Source of the DNA: Pseudomonas lundensis
GTDB lineage: Bacteria > Pseudomonadota > Gammaproteobacteria > Pseudomonadales > Pseudomonadaceae
NCBI RefSeq assembly: GCF_001042985.1
Contig: NZ_JYKY01000004.1
Location: 124,001 to 188,000 of the forward strand
DNA: 64,000 nt
Direction: 5' to 3'
Position 1 is the first letter of the stretch. The number at the start of each line of letters is the position of its first letter. This document shows positions 18,778-29,590 of the stretch, piece by piece. Both the position numbers and the translations under genes were made by a program. Under the pieces are notes generated by a model that was given only the letters and a program-made list of their open reading frames with translations, searched no databases and was not told the origin of the DNA.

Positions 18778-20775
18778 ATGCCCAGCCGTCGTGAGCGTGC
18801 CAACGCCATTCGTGCACTCAGCATGGATGCCGTGCAAAAAGCCAACAGCGGCCACCCGGGTGCCCCGATGGGCATGGCGGATATCGCCGAAGTACTGTGG
18901 CGCGATTATCTGAAGCACAACCCGAGCAACCCGTCGTTCGCTGACCGTGACCGCTTCGTGCTGTCCAACGGCCATGGTTCGATGCTGATCTACTCGTTGC
19001 TGCACCTGACCGGCTACGACCTGTCGATCGACGACCTGAAAAACTTCCGCCAGTTGCACAGCCGTACCCCGGGCCACCCGGAGCTGGGCTATACCCCGGG
19101 CGTTGAGACCACCACCGGTCCTTTGGGTCAGGGTTTTGCCAACGCCGTAGGTTTTGCACTGGCTGAAAAAGTCATGGCCGCGCAGTTCAACCGCCCAGGC
19201 CATACCATCGTTGATCACCACACCTACGTGTTTATGGGTGATGGCTGCATGATGGAAGGCATCTCCCACGAAGTCGGCTCGCTGGCCGGTACGTTGGGCC
19301 TGAACAAGCTGATCGCGTTCTATGACGACAACGGCATTTCCATCGACGGCGAAGTCGAAGGCTGGTTCACCGATGACACGCCAAAGCGTTTCGAGGCCTA
19401 CAACTGGCAAGTGATCCGTAACGTTGACGGTCACGATCCGGAAGAGATCAAGACCGCCATTGAAACCGCTCGCAAAAGCGATCAGCCAACACTGATCTGC
19501 TGCAAGACCACCATCGGTTTCGGTTCGCCGAACAAGCAGGGTAAAGAAGATTGCCACGGTGCTCCGCTGGGTAACGACGAAATCGCCCTGACCCGCCAAG
19601 CGCTGAACTGGAACCACGGCCCGTTTGAAATCCCGGCTGATATCTACGCCGAGTGGGACGCCAAGCAAGCCGGTGCTGAAGCTGAATCCGAATGGGACAA
19701 GCGTTTTGCTGCCTATGCGGCCGAGTTCCCGGCGCTGGCCAATGAGTTTGGCAGCCGTATGAACGGTGACTTGCCCCTCGATTTTGATCGCCGTGCGAAC
19801 GAATACATTGCTGAGGTCGCGGCCAAAGGCGAAACGATCGCCAGCCGTAAAGCCAGCCAGAACGCACTGAATGCCTATGGCCCGATGCTGCCAGAACTGT
19901 TGGGCGGTTCGGCCGACCTGGCCGGTTCTAACCTGACCCTGTGGAAAGGCTGCAAAGGCGTTACGGCTGAAGACGCCAGCGGTAACTACGTGTACTACGG
20001 TGTACGTGAGTTCGGCATGAGCGCGATCATGAACGGCATCGCCCTGCACGGCGGTCTGGTGCCTTACGGCGCGACTTTCCTGATGTTCATGGAATACGCC
20101 CGCAACGCCATTCGCATGTCGGCCTTGATGAAGCAGCGCGTGATTTATGTGTTCACCCACGACTCCATCGGTCTGGGCGAAGACGGCCCGACCCACCAGC
20201 CCATCGAGCAACTGACCAGCCTGCGCACCACGCCGAACCTGGACACCTGGCGCCCGGCGGACGCGGTGGAATCCGCAGTGGCCTGGAAGTTCGCACTGGA
20301 GCGTAAAGACGGTCCGTCGGCGCTGATCTTCTCGCGTCAGAACCTCAACCACCAAACCCGTGATGCCGCGCAAATTGCCGACATCAACCGCGGTGGCTAC
20401 GTGCTCAAAGATTGCGCAGGCGAGCCTGAGCTGATCCTGATCTCGGCCGGTTCGGAAGTCGGTCTGGCGGTTCAGGCTTACGACAAACTGACCGAGCAGG
20501 GCCGTAAGGTACGTGTTGTGTCGATGCCGTGCACCAGCGTGTATGAAGCGCAGGACGCAGGCTACAAGCAATCGGTTCTGCCGTTGCAGGTCAGCGCGCG
20601 TATTGCCATCGAAGCGTCCCACGCAGACTACTGGTACAAGTACGTTGGCCTGGAAGGTCGCGTCATCGGCATGACCACCTACGGCGAGTCGGCGCCTGCG
20701 CCTGCCTTGTTCGAAGAGTTTGGTTTCACCCTGGAAAACATCCTGGGTCAGGCTGAAGAACTGCTCGAAGACTAA
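18778..20775 (+). CDS. tktA: Transketolase
   Basis: 665 aa with ribosome site CCAGGAG. The TPP motif [12 protein letters not shown]...IAFYDDN is present, as is the C-terminal transketolase signature ([21 protein letters not shown]). It transfers two-carbon units between sugar phosphates in the pentose phosphate pathway, using TPP and Mg2+. It heads a carbon-metabolism cluster with epd, pgk and fba and is divergent from the ArsR-methyltransferase gene. Confidence 0.97.
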   Translation: MPSRRERANAIRALSMDAVQKANSGHPGAPMGMADIAEVLWRDYLKHNPSNPSFADRDRFVLSNGHGSMLIYSLLHLTGYDLSIDDLKNFRQLHSRTPGHPELGYTPGVETTTGPLGQGFANAVGFALAEKVMAAQFNRPGHTIVDHHTYVFMGDGCMMEGISHEVGSLAGTLGLNKLIAFYDDNGISIDGEVEGWFTDDTPKRFEAYNWQVIRNVDGHDPEEIKTAIETARKSDQPTLICCKTTIGFGSPNKQGKEDCHGAPLGNDEIALTRQALNWNHGPFEIPADIYAEWDAKQAGAEAESEWDKRFAAYAAEFPALANEFGSRMNGDLPLDFDRRANEYIAEVAAKGETIASRKASQNALNAYGPMLPELLGGSADLAGSNLTLWKGCKGVTAEDASGNYVYYGVREFGMSAIMNGIALHGGLVPYGATFLMFMEYARNAIRMSALMKQRVIYVFTHDSIGLGEDGPTHQPIEQLTSLRTTPNLDTWRPADAVESAVAWKFALERKDGPSALIFSRQNLNHQTRDAAQIADINRGGYVLKDCAGEPELILISAGSEVGLAVQAYDKLTEQGRKVRVVSMPCTSVYEAQDAGYKQSVLPLQVSARIAIEASHADYWYKYVGLEGRVIGMTTYGESAPAPALFEEFGFTLENILGQAEELLED

Positions 20776-20878
20776 ACGCCCGACGCGGCGGCCCTTTGGC
20801 TGCCGCGCTTCCCGTCGTCGTTGCCCACGGTTGTGAAGGGGCGCTGTGCAACCCTTTGCTGAAGGCCTGCGGGCCTGA

Positions 20879-20899
20879 TCGCAGCTTTGGGCAGCGACT
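20879..20899 (+). repeat. Dispersed intergenic repeat, copy A
   Basis: Ends in TTGGGCAGCGACT. A second copy, matching at 20 of 21 bases, lies on the other strand at 47463-47483, and a weaker relative at about 23468-23490. It sits in the tktA-epd spacer. No coding potential; looks like a degenerate Pseudomonas intergenic repeat. Confidence 0.6.
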
Positions 20900-20926
20900 G
20901 CAGGTTTTGAAGAATAAGAGAACCCC

Positions 20927-21988
20927 ATGCCTCAACCGCGTCCTTACAAAGTTGCACTCAACGGCTACGGCCGCATTGGTCGTTGCGTCTTGCGTGCGTT
21001 GTGTGAGCGGGGAGCGGCTGCCGGGTTTGAAATTGTTGCCCTCAATGACCTGGCCGATATGGCCAGCCTCGAATATTTGACGCGCTTCGACTCCACGCAT
21101 GGCCGGTTTCCCGGCGAGATACGGATCGAAGGCGACTGCCTGCATATCAATGGCGACTGCGTGAAAGTGTTCCGCAGTGCCACCCCTGAAGGAATTGACT
21201 GGGCCGCGCTGGGCGTTGATCTGGTTCTGGAATGCTCCGGTGCCTACAACACCCGTACGGACGGCCAGCGTTTTCTCGACGCCGGGGCCCCCGCTGTATT
21301 GTTTTCGCAACCGATGGCCAGCGAGGCCGATGCCGACGCCACCATCGTGTACGGCGTGAACCAGCACAGCCTGACCGGCACCGAGCGCCTGATTTCCAAC
21401 GCGTCATGCACCACCAACTGCGGCGTGCCGCTGTTGCGTCTGCTGGATCAGGCGTTTGGTCTGGAGTACGTATCGATCACCACCATTCACTCGGCGATGA
21501 ACGATCAGCCGGTGATTGATGCTTACCATGACGAAGACCTTCGTCGTACTCGCTCGGCGTTTCAGTCAGTGATTCCGGTGTCCACCGGTCTGGCCAAAGG
21601 CATTGAACGTTTGCTGCCGGAACTTGCGGGCCGAATTCAAGCCAAAGCCGTACGGGTTCCGACCTTGAATGTGTCGTGCCTGGATATCACGTTGGTCACC
21701 GCGCGCGACACCACCGCGGTGGAAGTGAACCGGATGTTGCGCGAGGCCGCGACCAGCGGCCCGCTCAAAGGCTTGTTGGCGTATACCGAATTGCCCCATG
21801 CCAGCTGTGACTTCAACCATGACCCGCATTCGGCGATTGTCGATGCCAGCCAGACCCGCGTGTCCGGCCCCCGGTTGGTCAACTTGCTGGCCTGGTTCGA
21901 CAACGAATGGGGCTTTGCCAATCGAATGATCGATGTGGCAGAGCACTATCTGCATGTAACTCACCCAAAAACCGTTCTCTCACATTAG
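20927..21988 (+). CDS. epd: Erythrose-4-phosphate dehydrogenase (GapDH family)
   Basis: 353 aa. The Rossmann start is [12 protein letters not shown], with the catalytic Cys in [12 protein letters not shown]. The GAPDH fold plus location between tktA and pgk identify it as Epd/GapB. It oxidises erythrose 4-phosphate to 4-phosphoerythronate, the first step toward PLP. GapDH activity cannot be excluded by eye. Confidence 0.9.
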   Translation: MPQPRPYKVALNGYGRIGRCVLRALCERGAAAGFEIVALNDLADMASLEYLTRFDSTHGRFPGEIRIEGDCLHINGDCVKVFRSATPEGIDWAALGVDLVLECSGAYNTRTDGQRFLDAGAPAVLFSQPMASEADADATIVYGVNQHSLTGTERLISNASCTTNCGVPLLRLLDQAFGLEYVSITTIHSAMNDQPVIDAYHDEDLRRTRSAFQSVIPVSTGLAKGIERLLPELAGRIQAKAVRVPTLNVSCLDITLVTARDTTAVEVNRMLREAATSGPLKGLLAYTELPHASCDFNHDPHSAIVDASQTRVSGPRLVNLLAWFDNEWGFANRMIDVAEHYLHVTHPKTVLSH

Positions 21989-22008
21989 AAACTCAGGAAC
22001 TGCGACCC

Positions 22009-23172
22009 ATGACCGTGTTGAAGATGACCGACCTCGATCTGCAAGGTAAGCGCGTACTGATCCGCGAAGACCTCAACGTCCCAGTCAAGGACGGTGTTGT
22101 CACCAGCGATGCGCGCATCCTTGCTTCGCTGCCGACCATCAAGCTGGCGTTGGAAAAAGGCGCGGCGGTCATGGTCTGCTCGCACCTGGGCCGTCCGACT
22201 GAAGGCGAATTTTCGGCCGAAAACAGCCTCAAGCCCGTGGCTGACTACCTGAGCAAGGCGCTGGGCCGTGAAGTGCCGCTGGTGAGCGACTACCTCAATG
22301 GCGTCGACGTGAACGCCGGCGACATCGTGTTGTTCGAGAACGTGCGCTTCAACAAGGGCGAAAAGAAGAACGCCGATGAACTGGCCAAGCAATACGCGGC
22401 CTTGTGCGACGTGTTTGTGATGGACGCTTTTGGCACCGCGCACCGCGCCGAAGGTTCGACCCACGGCGTGGCCAAGTTCGCCAAGGTTGCAGCGGCAGGT
22501 CCGTTGCTGGCTGCCGAGCTGGAAGCGCTGGGCAAAGCCCTGGGCGCCCCGGCCAAACCCATGGCTGCGATTGTCGCGGGCTCCAAGGTGTCGACCAAAC
22601 TCGACGTCCTGAACAGCCTGAGCCAGATTTGCGACCTGCTGATCGTGGGCGGCGGCATTGCCAACACGTTCCTCGCGGCGGCCGGCCACCCGGTGGGCAA
22701 GTCGCTGTACGAACCCGACCTGCTGGACACCGCGCGCGCCATCGCCGCCAAGGTCAATGTGCCGTTGCCGACCGACGTGGTGGTGGCCAAGGAATTCGCT
22801 GAAAGCGCTGAAGCCACTGTCAAACTGATTGCTGACGTGGCAGAAGACGACATGATTCTGGACATCGGCCCGCAGACGGCTGCGCACTTCGCCGAGCTGC
22901 TGAAATCATCCAAGACTATTCTGTGGAACGGTCCGGTCGGCGTTTTTGAGTTTGACCAGTTCGGCAATGGCACCAAAGTGTTGGCCCACGCCATCGCTGA
23001 CAGCGCTGCATTCTCGATTGCAGGCGGCGGTGACACACTGGCCGCCATCGACAAGTACGGCGTTGCTGACAAAATCTCTTACATCTCGACCGGTGGCGGT
23101 GCGTTCCTGGAATTCGTTGAAGGCAAGGTATTGCCTGCCGTGGACGTTCTGGAAAGCCGCGCGAAAGCCTGA
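22009..23172 (+). CDS. pgk: Phosphoglycerate kinase
   Basis: 387 aa from the ATG at 22009; CAGGAA lies upstream and the frame is open further 5' within epd. PGK signatures include [13 protein letters not shown] near the start and the C-terminal [11 protein letters not shown] nucleotide-binding block. It transfers phosphate between 1,3-bisphosphoglycerate and ADP. It lies 20 bp after epd, so it is in the same operon. Confidence 0.97.
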   Translation: MTVLKMTDLDLQGKRVLIREDLNVPVKDGVVTSDARILASLPTIKLALEKGAAVMVCSHLGRPTEGEFSAENSLKPVADYLSKALGREVPLVSDYLNGVDVNAGDIVLFENVRFNKGEKKNADELAKQYAALCDVFVMDAFGTAHRAEGSTHGVAKFAKVAAAGPLLAAELEALGKALGAPAKPMAAIVAGSKVSTKLDVLNSLSQICDLLIVGGGIANTFLAAAGHPVGKSLYEPDLLDTARAIAAKVNVPLPTDVVVAKEFAESAEATVKLIADVAEDDMILDIGPQTAAHFAELLKSSKTILWNGPVGVFEFDQFGNGTKVLAHAIADSAAFSIAGGGDTLAAIDKYGVADKISYISTGGGAFLEFVEGKVLPAVDVLESRAKA

Positions 23173-23204
23173 ACGTGAATCAGGCCCTGAAAGGAAGCAT
23201 GGAC

Positions 23205-23423
23205 ATGCTCAAGTTGTTACCGCTGTTGATGATTGCAGGCTTGGTGGCCGGGTGTTCCGGCTCGAACAAGCCCGCGCCTGAAGCGGCCACGCCTGAAGAG
23301 AGCGGCTGTTACCAGGCTGACTGGCAGGCGCAGAGTGTGCCATTGGTCAATAAACGATCAGGGCCTGAGGCACTGGAGAAATACGAGTCACCCACGCCTT
23401 CTAAAGAGCGCGGGTGCCCGTGA
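23205..23423 (+). CDS. Small conserved lipoprotein between pgk and fba
   Basis: 72 aa from the ATG at 23205, which is 8 nt after AAGGAA; ATG/GTG codons at 23199 and 23175 are less well placed. Lipobox LVAGC (about 11-15), then a Pro/Ala-rich tail. A small hypothetical lipoprotein occupies the same pgk-fba slot in other Pseudomonas. No function is known. Confidence 0.75.
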   Translation: MLKLLPLLMIAGLVAGCSGSNKPAPEAATPEESGCYQADWQAQSVPLVNKRSGPEALEKYESPTPSKERGCP

Positions 23424-23603
23424 CGCTTTGAGCTGTAGGCGTGGCTGATTCAGTGATGGGCTTTGAGCCGACTGCGGCAGCGACTACAGATGATGCTAAT
23501 GACGCGCAGAGCGGTTACCCCCGATCTGCAAAAACTTGAATAGCAGCCGCCGCTCCGGCAGGCTTGCACGATTAACGACCCTCGTCCGGGAGAGACACGC
23601 ACA

Positions 23604-24668
23604 ATGGCACTTATCAGCATGCGCCAGATGCTGGACCACGCCGCCGAATTCGGCTACGGCGTTCCAGCTTTTAACGTCAACAACCTTGAGCAGATGCGCG
23701 CCATCATGGAAGCCGCTGACAAGACTGACTCCCCGGTGATCGTTCAGGCTTCGGCCGGTGCGCGCAAATACGCAGGTGCTCCGTTCCTGCGTCACCTGAT
23801 CCTGGCCGCGATCGAAGAATTCCCGCATATCCCGGTGTGCATGCACCAGGACCACGGCACCAGCCCTGACGTGTGTCAGCGTTCGATCCAGCTGGGTTTC
23901 AGCTCGGTGATGATGGACGGCTCGCTGGGTGAAGACGGCAAGACCCCGACTGACTACGACTACAACGTGCGCGTGACTCAGCAAACCGTGGCCCTGGCTC
24001 ACGCCTGTGGTGTGTCGGTAGAAGGCGAGCTGGGCTGCCTGGGTTCGCTGGAAACCGGTATGGCCGGCGAAGAAGACGGCATCGGCGCGGAAGGCGTGCT
24101 GGATCACAGCCAAATGCTGACCGATCCTGAAGAAGCCGCTGACTTTGTAAAACGCACCCAAGTGGACGCCCTGGCGATTGCCATCGGTACGTCCCACGGC
24201 GCGTACAAATTCACCAAGCCGCCGACTGGCGACGTGCTGGCGATTGATCGCATCAAAGAAATCCACAAGCGCATTCCGAACACTCACCTGGTGATGCACG
24301 GTTCGTCCTCGGTGCCGCAAGAGTGGCTGAAAATCATCAACGAGTACGGCGGCGACATCAAAGAAACCTACGGCGTGCCGGTTGAAGAAATCGTTGAAGG
24401 CATCAAGCACGGCGTGCGCAAGGTGAACATCGACACCGACCTGCGTCTGGCATCGACGGGCGCCATGCGCCGCCTGATGGCCACCAACCCGAGCGAGTTT
24501 GACCCGCGCAAATTCTTCGGCGCCACAGTAACGGCCATGCGTGATGTCTGCATCGCCCGTTACGAAGCCTTCGGCACCGCCGGTAACGCTTCGAAGATCA
24601 AGCCGATCTCTCTGGAAGCCATGTACCAGCGTTACCTCAAAGGTGAGCTGAACGCCAAGGTCAACTAA
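23604..24668 (+). CDS. fba: Class II fructose-bisphosphate aldolase
   Basis: 354 aa. Zn-dependent class II aldolase; the metal ligands lie in CMHQDHG, the ELGCLGSLE block, [10 protein letters not shown] and VMHGSSSVP. It interconverts fructose 1,6-bisphosphate with DHAP and glyceraldehyde 3-phosphate. The start at 23604 follows GGGAGAG. It ends the tktA-epd-pgk block with a strong terminator. Confidence 0.97.
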   Translation: MALISMRQMLDHAAEFGYGVPAFNVNNLEQMRAIMEAADKTDSPVIVQASAGARKYAGAPFLRHLILAAIEEFPHIPVCMHQDHGTSPDVCQRSIQLGFSSVMMDGSLGEDGKTPTDYDYNVRVTQQTVALAHACGVSVEGELGCLGSLETGMAGEEDGIGAEGVLDHSQMLTDPEEAADFVKRTQVDALAIAIGTSHGAYKFTKPPTGDVLAIDRIKEIHKRIPNTHLVMHGSSSVPQEWLKIINEYGGDIKETYGVPVEEIVEGIKHGVRKVNIDTDLRLASTGAMRRLMATNPSEFDPRKFFGATVTAMRDVCIARYEAFGTAGNASKIKPISLEAMYQRYLKGELNAKVN

Positions 24669-24727
24669 GACCTGCGCGTCCTGCTGTTGAGTGAAGGCCG
24701 GTTGGTCCGTGCTCAGTCAGCAAAAAC

Positions 24728-24761
24728 ATCCGGCGTCTCTCAGGGGCGCCGGATTTTTTTT
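24728..24761 (+). terminator. Rho-independent terminator of fba
   Basis: ATCCGGCG (24728-24735), 11-nt loop, CGCCGGAT (24747-24754), then seven T. Confidence 0.9.
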
Positions 24762-24872
24762 GCCTGTTGTTCGGGTTTTACCCAACCCGTAGCGTTTCAT
24801 CAGCGGCGTTCTGGCCACTGCCTCAAGTCACCCTGCCATCAAATGACCCTTGCATAATCAGCTTGTCATCAC

Positions 24873-24891
24873 GACAATGCGAGCGATTACC
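24873..24891 (+). promoter_or_regulatory. Possible Fur box upstream of the ECF sigma gene
   Basis: GACAATGCGAGCGATTACC agrees with the 19-bp Fur consensus at 12 positions by eye. Iron-responsive control is expected for a FecI-type sigma gene, but the match is only moderate. Confidence 0.35.
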
Positions 24892-24899
24892 ATTTACGC

Positions 24900-25418
24900 A
24901 TGGGTGGCATGTTCATGTCGGCGCTTGATCGCTCAGCACTTCATCAGTTGTACAGCGACCACAACAGTTGGCTGAAGGGCTGGTTGCGGGTTCGGTTGGG
25001 CAATGCGGCCGATGCCGCCGATCTGGCGCAGGATACGTTTGTGCGGGTCATGACTGCCCGGATCGACACGCCAATCCGCGAGCCACGCGGTTATCTGAGC
25101 GCCATCGCGCGGTCGCTGTTAATCGATAAATCCCGTCGCCGCACCATCGAGCAGGCCTATTTGCAGGCTTTATCGCTGCGCCCTGAACCGGTCGATGTTT
25201 CGCCGCAAACGCGGCTGTCGATCATCGAAATGCTGGTCTCAATCGATACGCTGCTCGATGAACTGGGCAGCCGGACACGGGATATTTTCCTCGCGGTACA
25301 ACTTGAAGGACTCAGCTACGTGGCGACGGCCGAACGCTACGGCGTATCCGTCACCACAGTGAAAAATCATTTGATTCGGGCCATGACCCGCTGCCTGTTG
25401 CTGATGGAGCACGAATGA
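24900..25418 (+). CDS. FecI-type ECF sigma factor
   Basis: 172 aa from 24900; in-frame ATGs at 24909 and 24915 are alternative starts and none has a strong ribosome site. Region 2 (DAADLAQDTFVRVM) and region 4 (VATAERYGVSVTTVKNHLIRAM) are present. The protein has the short form of iron-starvation sigma factors. It is followed by a FecR gene (4-bp overlap) and a TonB receptor gene, the standard cell-surface-signalling trio. It should direct RNA polymerase to the receptor promoter when the receptor binds its ferric siderophore. Confidence 0.92.
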   Translation: MGGMFMSALDRSALHQLYSDHNSWLKGWLRVRLGNAADAADLAQDTFVRVMTARIDTPIREPRGYLSAIARSLLIDKSRRRTIEQAYLQALSLRPEPVDVSPQTRLSIIEMLVSIDTLLDELGSRTRDIFLAVQLEGLSYVATAERYGVSVTTVKNHLIRAMTRCLLLMEHE

Positions 25419-26364
25419 GCGGTGCTCCGGACCTCAAGGTCCTTGAGGCCGCCGCAACGTGGTACGTGCAATTGAATGACGACACATGCTGCGACGCCAC
25501 GTCCCGCGCCTGGCAAACCTGGTTGCACGCCAACCCTCAGCATGCGGCGGCGTGGGCACGTGTCGAGAAACTTCAGCAACAATGGGCCCGCGTGCCCCGT
25601 CAAACGGCCTTGTCCAGCCTTAGTGCAGCCAAGGCGCAGCGCCGGGAGGTCTTGAAAATACTCAGTCTGCTGCTGGCCGCAGGTGCCTGTTCCTGGCTGG
25701 CGGTTGAAGAGCTGCCCTATACCGTTCGATGCTCGCCGGGCAACGTACGGGCAGCCGCGAGCGGCGTTCGCTGCGCCTGGACGATGGCTCGCAGGTGCAG
25801 ATGAATGCCCACACATCGCTGGACATCCGCTTCGATTCAACCCAGCGCCTGATCCAGCTGCACGGTGGGGAAATTCTGGTTCAGACCGCCAAGGACTCGG
25901 CCCTGCGGCCTTTTATTGTGGATACCGGAGAAGGGCGCGTGCGGGCACTGGGCACGCAATTCAGCGTGCGCCAACTGCCCGGGCGCACCCGTGTCGGCGT
26001 GTTGCAGGCCGCTGTTGAAGTGACGGCCCGTCGGTCATCCGGTCAGCCTGTGCGGGTGGAGGCTGGGCAGCAAGTGACGTTTGATCCCGAGGCGATCGAG
26101 GGCATTAGCCCTTTAGCAGCAGGGTCGACGGCCTGGGTCCACGGCATGCTGCGTGTGGACGACTGGCGGCTGGGGGACTTTGTCGAGGAACTGAACCGCT
26201 ATCGGCCCGGCGTGTTGCAGTGTGCGACAGCGGTTCAGGACCTACGTATATCGGGCGCTTTTCGTATCGATGACACCGAAACCGTACTGGAGAACCTGAG
26301 TAAAACCCTGCCGGTAAAGGTGCGTTTCATGACCCGCTATTGGGCCAGCATCGAGCCCGCTTAA
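25415..26364 (+). pseudogene. FecR-type anti-sigma/transmembrane sensor, split by frameshift
   Basis: Two frames carry one FecR protein. The first (25415 to ~25718) has the N-terminal sigma-binding domain (LEAAATWYVQLND...WQTWLHANPQHAAAWARVE) and a membrane segment (ILSLLLAAGACSWLAV). The second, in another frame from ~25722 to 26364, has the FecR periplasmic core (RRSLRLDDGSQVQMNAHTSL, LQLHGGEI-like block, VRALGTQFSVR) and the C-terminal STN-like domain. Reading is restored if 2 nt are removed from TATA at 25718-25721, giving ELPYRSMLAGQRTG. Without a correction the product would stop at 25804 with no periplasmic domain. This is either a genuine inactivation, a phase-variable site, or a sequencing error. 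Confidence 0.85.
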
Positions 26365-26464
26365 AAGGTTTTCTGTTGAACCTTGCTGATTTTGATTCTC
26401 ATCCGTCAATGACATAAGCCGCGATCGCAGCGAGTTACTGCCATGACAACGCAAGGATCACCCA

Positions 26465-28903
26465 ATGCACCCGCTCCCCCTCACTGCCACCCATAAAATC
26501 ACCCGCGCTGTGCGCCTGTCGCTGCTGGGCGCGTCCCTGGCCAGCCTGTCTGCGCTGGCGATGATGCCCGCGCTGAGTTATGCGCACAGCCAAACGACCT
26601 ACCAGATACCGGCTGGCCCGCTGGGCAGCGCCTTGACCCAATTTGGCGTGCAAGCGGGGGTGACGATTTCGTTTGATACCGAGCAGGCTCGTCAGCTCAC
26701 CACGGCCGGGCTTGAAGGGTCATACAGCATTGAAGAGGCGTTGGACCGCTTGCTGGCCAGCAGCGGGTTGCACGCCGAGCGTCAGACGAACGGGGGCTAT
26801 GTGCTGGTCGCGCGCAGCCTTCAGTCCGGCCTGGAGCTGGGTGCCACTGAAGTGGTGACCAACCAGTTGGGTTCAGTGACCGAAGGCACTGGCTCTTACA
26901 CGCCGGGCTACATCGCCACGGCCACGCGCATGGTGCTCAAGCCCCGCGAGACACCGCAATCGATCAGCGTCATCACCCGCCAGCATATGGATGATTTCGC
27001 GCTCGACAACGTTGACGATGTGATGCGTCACACCCCTGGCATTACCGTCTCGGCGTACGACACGGACCGGACCAATTACTACTCGCGCGGTTTCTCGATC
27101 AACAACTTCCAGTACGACGGCATTCCTTCGGCGGTGCGCAACGTTGCCTATTCGGCGGGCAACACCCTGAGCGACATGGCGATCTATGACCGTATCGAGG
27201 TGCTCAAGGGGGCTTCCGGATTGTTGAGCGGCGCCGGTTCGCTGGGCGGCACCATCAACCTGGTGCGCAAGAAGCCCACCCATGATTTTCATGGCCATAT
27301 CACCACGGGCGCCGGCTCCTGGGACAACTACCGCACGGAAGCGGACGTCAGCGGACCGTTGACCGACAGCGGCAACGTACGTGGCCGCGCAGTGGCGGCC
27401 TATCAGGACCGCCAGTCCTATATCGACCGCTACTCCAACCAGAGTTCGGTGTTCTACGGCATCCTCGAAGCCGACCTCACGCCTGACACATTGCTGACCG
27501 TGGGCGCCGACTATCAGGACAACCGGCCTCAGGGGTCAACCTGGTCGGGGAGTTTTCCGCTGTACAACTACGCTGGCGAGATCAACGACGCCAAGCGTTC
27601 ATTCAGCAATGCCACCGACTGGAGCAGTTGGCAGCAATACACCCGCACCGTCTTTGCCACGCTGGAACAAGACCTCGGCGGTGGTTGGGTCGGCAAGCTG
27701 CAACTCGATCACAAGCTCAATGGCTACGACGCCCAGTTGGGCGCCATCCAGTTCAACCAGCCGGCAGCCGATGGCACAGCGACCATCAATGCGCAACGCT
27801 ACAAGGGTGAAACCACCAGCGATGCGGCTGACCTCTATATCAGTGGCCCTTACAGCATGATGGGGCGTGAACACCAACTGGTGCTGGGCGGCTCGATCAG
27901 CAAAGCAAACTGGCAAGGCAAAGGTTTCTGGGACGTTAAGTTCTCCACGCCCAACCTGGTCGATTACTTCAACTGGAACGGGCACCTGGCCAAACCTGAT
28001 TGGGGCAGGGCATCACAAATCAGCGATGACACGGTGCGTCAGACGGGCATGTACGGGACCACCCGGCTCTCTATCACCGACGACCTGAATGTGTTTCTCG
28101 GTGCGCGAGTGGTGGACTACACCCTGACCGGCACCACCACGACCTACCATGAATCTGGCCGCGTGATCCCCTATGCGGGCATCACGTATGACCTGACCGA
28201 CTCCCTCACGGCGTACGCCAGCTACACCGACGTGTTCATGCCGCAGGAGTTCTACAACCTGGATCGCCACAGCAAGATGCTCGACCCGGACCAGGGTGAA
28301 AACTATGAAATCGGCCTCAAGAGCGAAATGTTCGACGGCCGCCTGAATGCCAGCCTGGCGTACTTTGAGATCAAGGAAAGCAATCGCCCCATCCCCGACG
28401 ACGCCTGGAACAACCTGTCGCCCACGCCACCCAACTATGCCTTCAAGGGCACTGCCGCGAGGACCAAGGGCTATGAGCTGGAAATATCCGGGGAGCTGAG
28501 CCCCGGCTGGAGCTTGCAAGGTGGCTACACGCACAAGGTGGTACGCGATGACACGGGCAAGAAAATCTCGACGTTTGAGCCCGAAGACCAGCTCAGCTTC
28601 TACACCATTTACAAACTCAAGGGCGACCTGAGCAAAGTCTCCGTGGGCGGTGGTGCCCGTTGGCAGAGCACGGCCTGGCAAGAAATGTACAACGGCCCGA
28701 AAAACCGCTACGAGGATTTCTCGCAGAAGCCCTATTGGCTGGTCGACCTGATGACCCGTTATCAATTCACGGAAAACCTGTCGACCACCCTTAACGTCAA
28801 TAACGTGTTCGACAAGTACTACTACACCAACATCGGGTTCTATAACTCGGCGATTTATGGCGAGCCACGCAACTTTATGGTGACCACGCGCTGGGACTTC
28901 TGA
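26465..28903 (+). CDS. TonB-dependent ferric-siderophore receptor with signalling domain
   Basis: 812 aa. Long signal peptide (~1-43), then an STN signalling domain (~47-115, ending GGYVLVARS), plug (~150-275) and 22-strand barrel closing with VTTRWDF and a C-terminal Phe as outer-membrane barrels require. It resembles the FpvA/FhuE/FoxA group of transducing receptors. It would import a ferric siderophore and signal through FecR to FecI. The ligand cannot be named. Its own sensor partner is frameshifted upstream. Confidence 0.92.
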   Translation: MHPLPLTATHKITRAVRLSLLGASLASLSALAMMPALSYAHSQTTYQIPAGPLGSALTQFGVQAGVTISFDTEQARQLTTAGLEGSYSIEEALDRLLASSGLHAERQTNGGYVLVARSLQSGLELGATEVVTNQLGSVTEGTGSYTPGYIATATRMVLKPRETPQSISVITRQHMDDFALDNVDDVMRHTPGITVSAYDTDRTNYYSRGFSINNFQYDGIPSAVRNVAYSAGNTLSDMAIYDRIEVLKGASGLLSGAGSLGGTINLVRKKPTHDFHGHITTGAGSWDNYRTEADVSGPLTDSGNVRGRAVAAYQDRQSYIDRYSNQSSVFYGILEADLTPDTLLTVGADYQDNRPQGSTWSGSFPLYNYAGEINDAKRSFSNATDWSSWQQYTRTVFATLEQDLGGGWVGKLQLDHKLNGYDAQLGAIQFNQPAADGTATINAQRYKGETTSDAADLYISGPYSMMGREHQLVLGGSISKANWQGKGFWDVKFSTPNLVDYFNWNGHLAKPDWGRASQISDDTVRQTGMYGTTRLSITDDLNVFLGARVVDYTLTGTTTTYHESGRVIPYAGITYDLTDSLTAYASYTDVFMPQEFYNLDRHSKMLDPDQGENYEIGLKSEMFDGRLNASLAYFEIKESNRPIPDDAWNNLSPTPPNYAFKGTAARTKGYELEISGELSPGWSLQGGYTHKVVRDDTGKKISTFEPEDQLSFYTIYKLKGDLSKVSVGGGARWQSTAWQEMYNGPKNRYEDFSQKPYWLVDLMTRYQFTENLSTTLNVNNVFDKYYYTNIGFYNSAIYGEPRNFMVTTRWDF

Positions 28904-28911
28904 GCCTGACG

Positions 28912-28936
28912 GTCAGGGGCTCACCTTGCCCCTGAC
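28912..28936 (+). terminator. Hairpin after the receptor gene
   Basis: GTCAGGGG (28912-28919), 9-nt loop, CCCCTGAC (28929-28936). The plus strand continues into A-rich rather than T-rich sequence, so it is a weak intrinsic terminator. Confidence 0.45.
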
Positions 28937-29058
28937 GGCCGAAAAAAAGACCCAATGAGTGACGGTCAGTGAGCAGAGGGTGATCGTTGCTCAAGGTTGA
29001 CAGCACCGCCAGCGCAACTGGTTTTGAGTTGAGGCTAAAAGGCTCTGGATCTGCCTGC

Positions 29059-29403
29059 CTACAACGAATCAGGGTCCACGCCATTGCCCCTGAGCAGTGC
29101 GTCCACCAGCGAGCGGGTCATCTCGACGGAATGCAGCATCGACCAGATCAGCCCTCGCTCTATGCCGCTGGCGCGCTCGGTGATCTCGTCCGAAACCTCC
29201 TCGGTGCTTTTGAGCATGATCGACATATGCTTCAAGGCTTCCAGCGCCCGCACGTCACCGCGCACGGCGAAAGGCGAGGCCGGGCTGACTTCGGCGGGTT
29301 GAGTCGGTTTGAGTTCGTCCAGCGGGGCGGGTGCAGCGTTGAGGTCATCAAGCAGGCGTCGCGTTTTTTCATCGTGCTGGTGATCGTCGCGCTTTTTCTT
29401 CAT
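29059..29403 (-). CDS. Small hypothetical protein, DUF3077-like
   Basis: 114 aa, no signal peptide. The N-terminal half is polar and Pro-rich; the C-terminal half is helical (LEALKHMSIMLKSTEEVSDEI, SMLHSVEMTRSLVDALL). The helical pattern resembles the protein encoded at 57166-57516 and the DUF3077/DUF6124 small proteins that are abundant in Pseudomonas. Similarity is by eye. Function unknown. Confidence 0.65.
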   Translation of the reverse strand: MKKKRDDHQHDEKTRRLLDDLNAAPAPLDELKPTQPAEVSPASPFAVRGDVRALEALKHMSIMLKSTEEVSDEITERASGIERGLIWSMLHSVEMTRSLVDALLRGNGVDPDSL

Positions 29404-29590
29404 GTCGATTCCACTGGGAGCATCAATTGGGCCAGGCCGCTTGGCGACTCAAGAAGATAGCCCTGTGACTTTCAGGGCCGCAAGCAGTGCCTGCCGGGGG
29501 ATCGTCATCTCAGAAGTGCCCTTCACTTACATACGGAAACATCCCACTTTTGACCGGGGATGGATCCGTTGACTCGCATCATCTGGCCAT

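Noticed and set aside
18754..20928. A 724-codon open frame antisense to tktA
   Set aside because: A shadow of high-GC third positions; composition is unlike a protein and tktA is clearly real.
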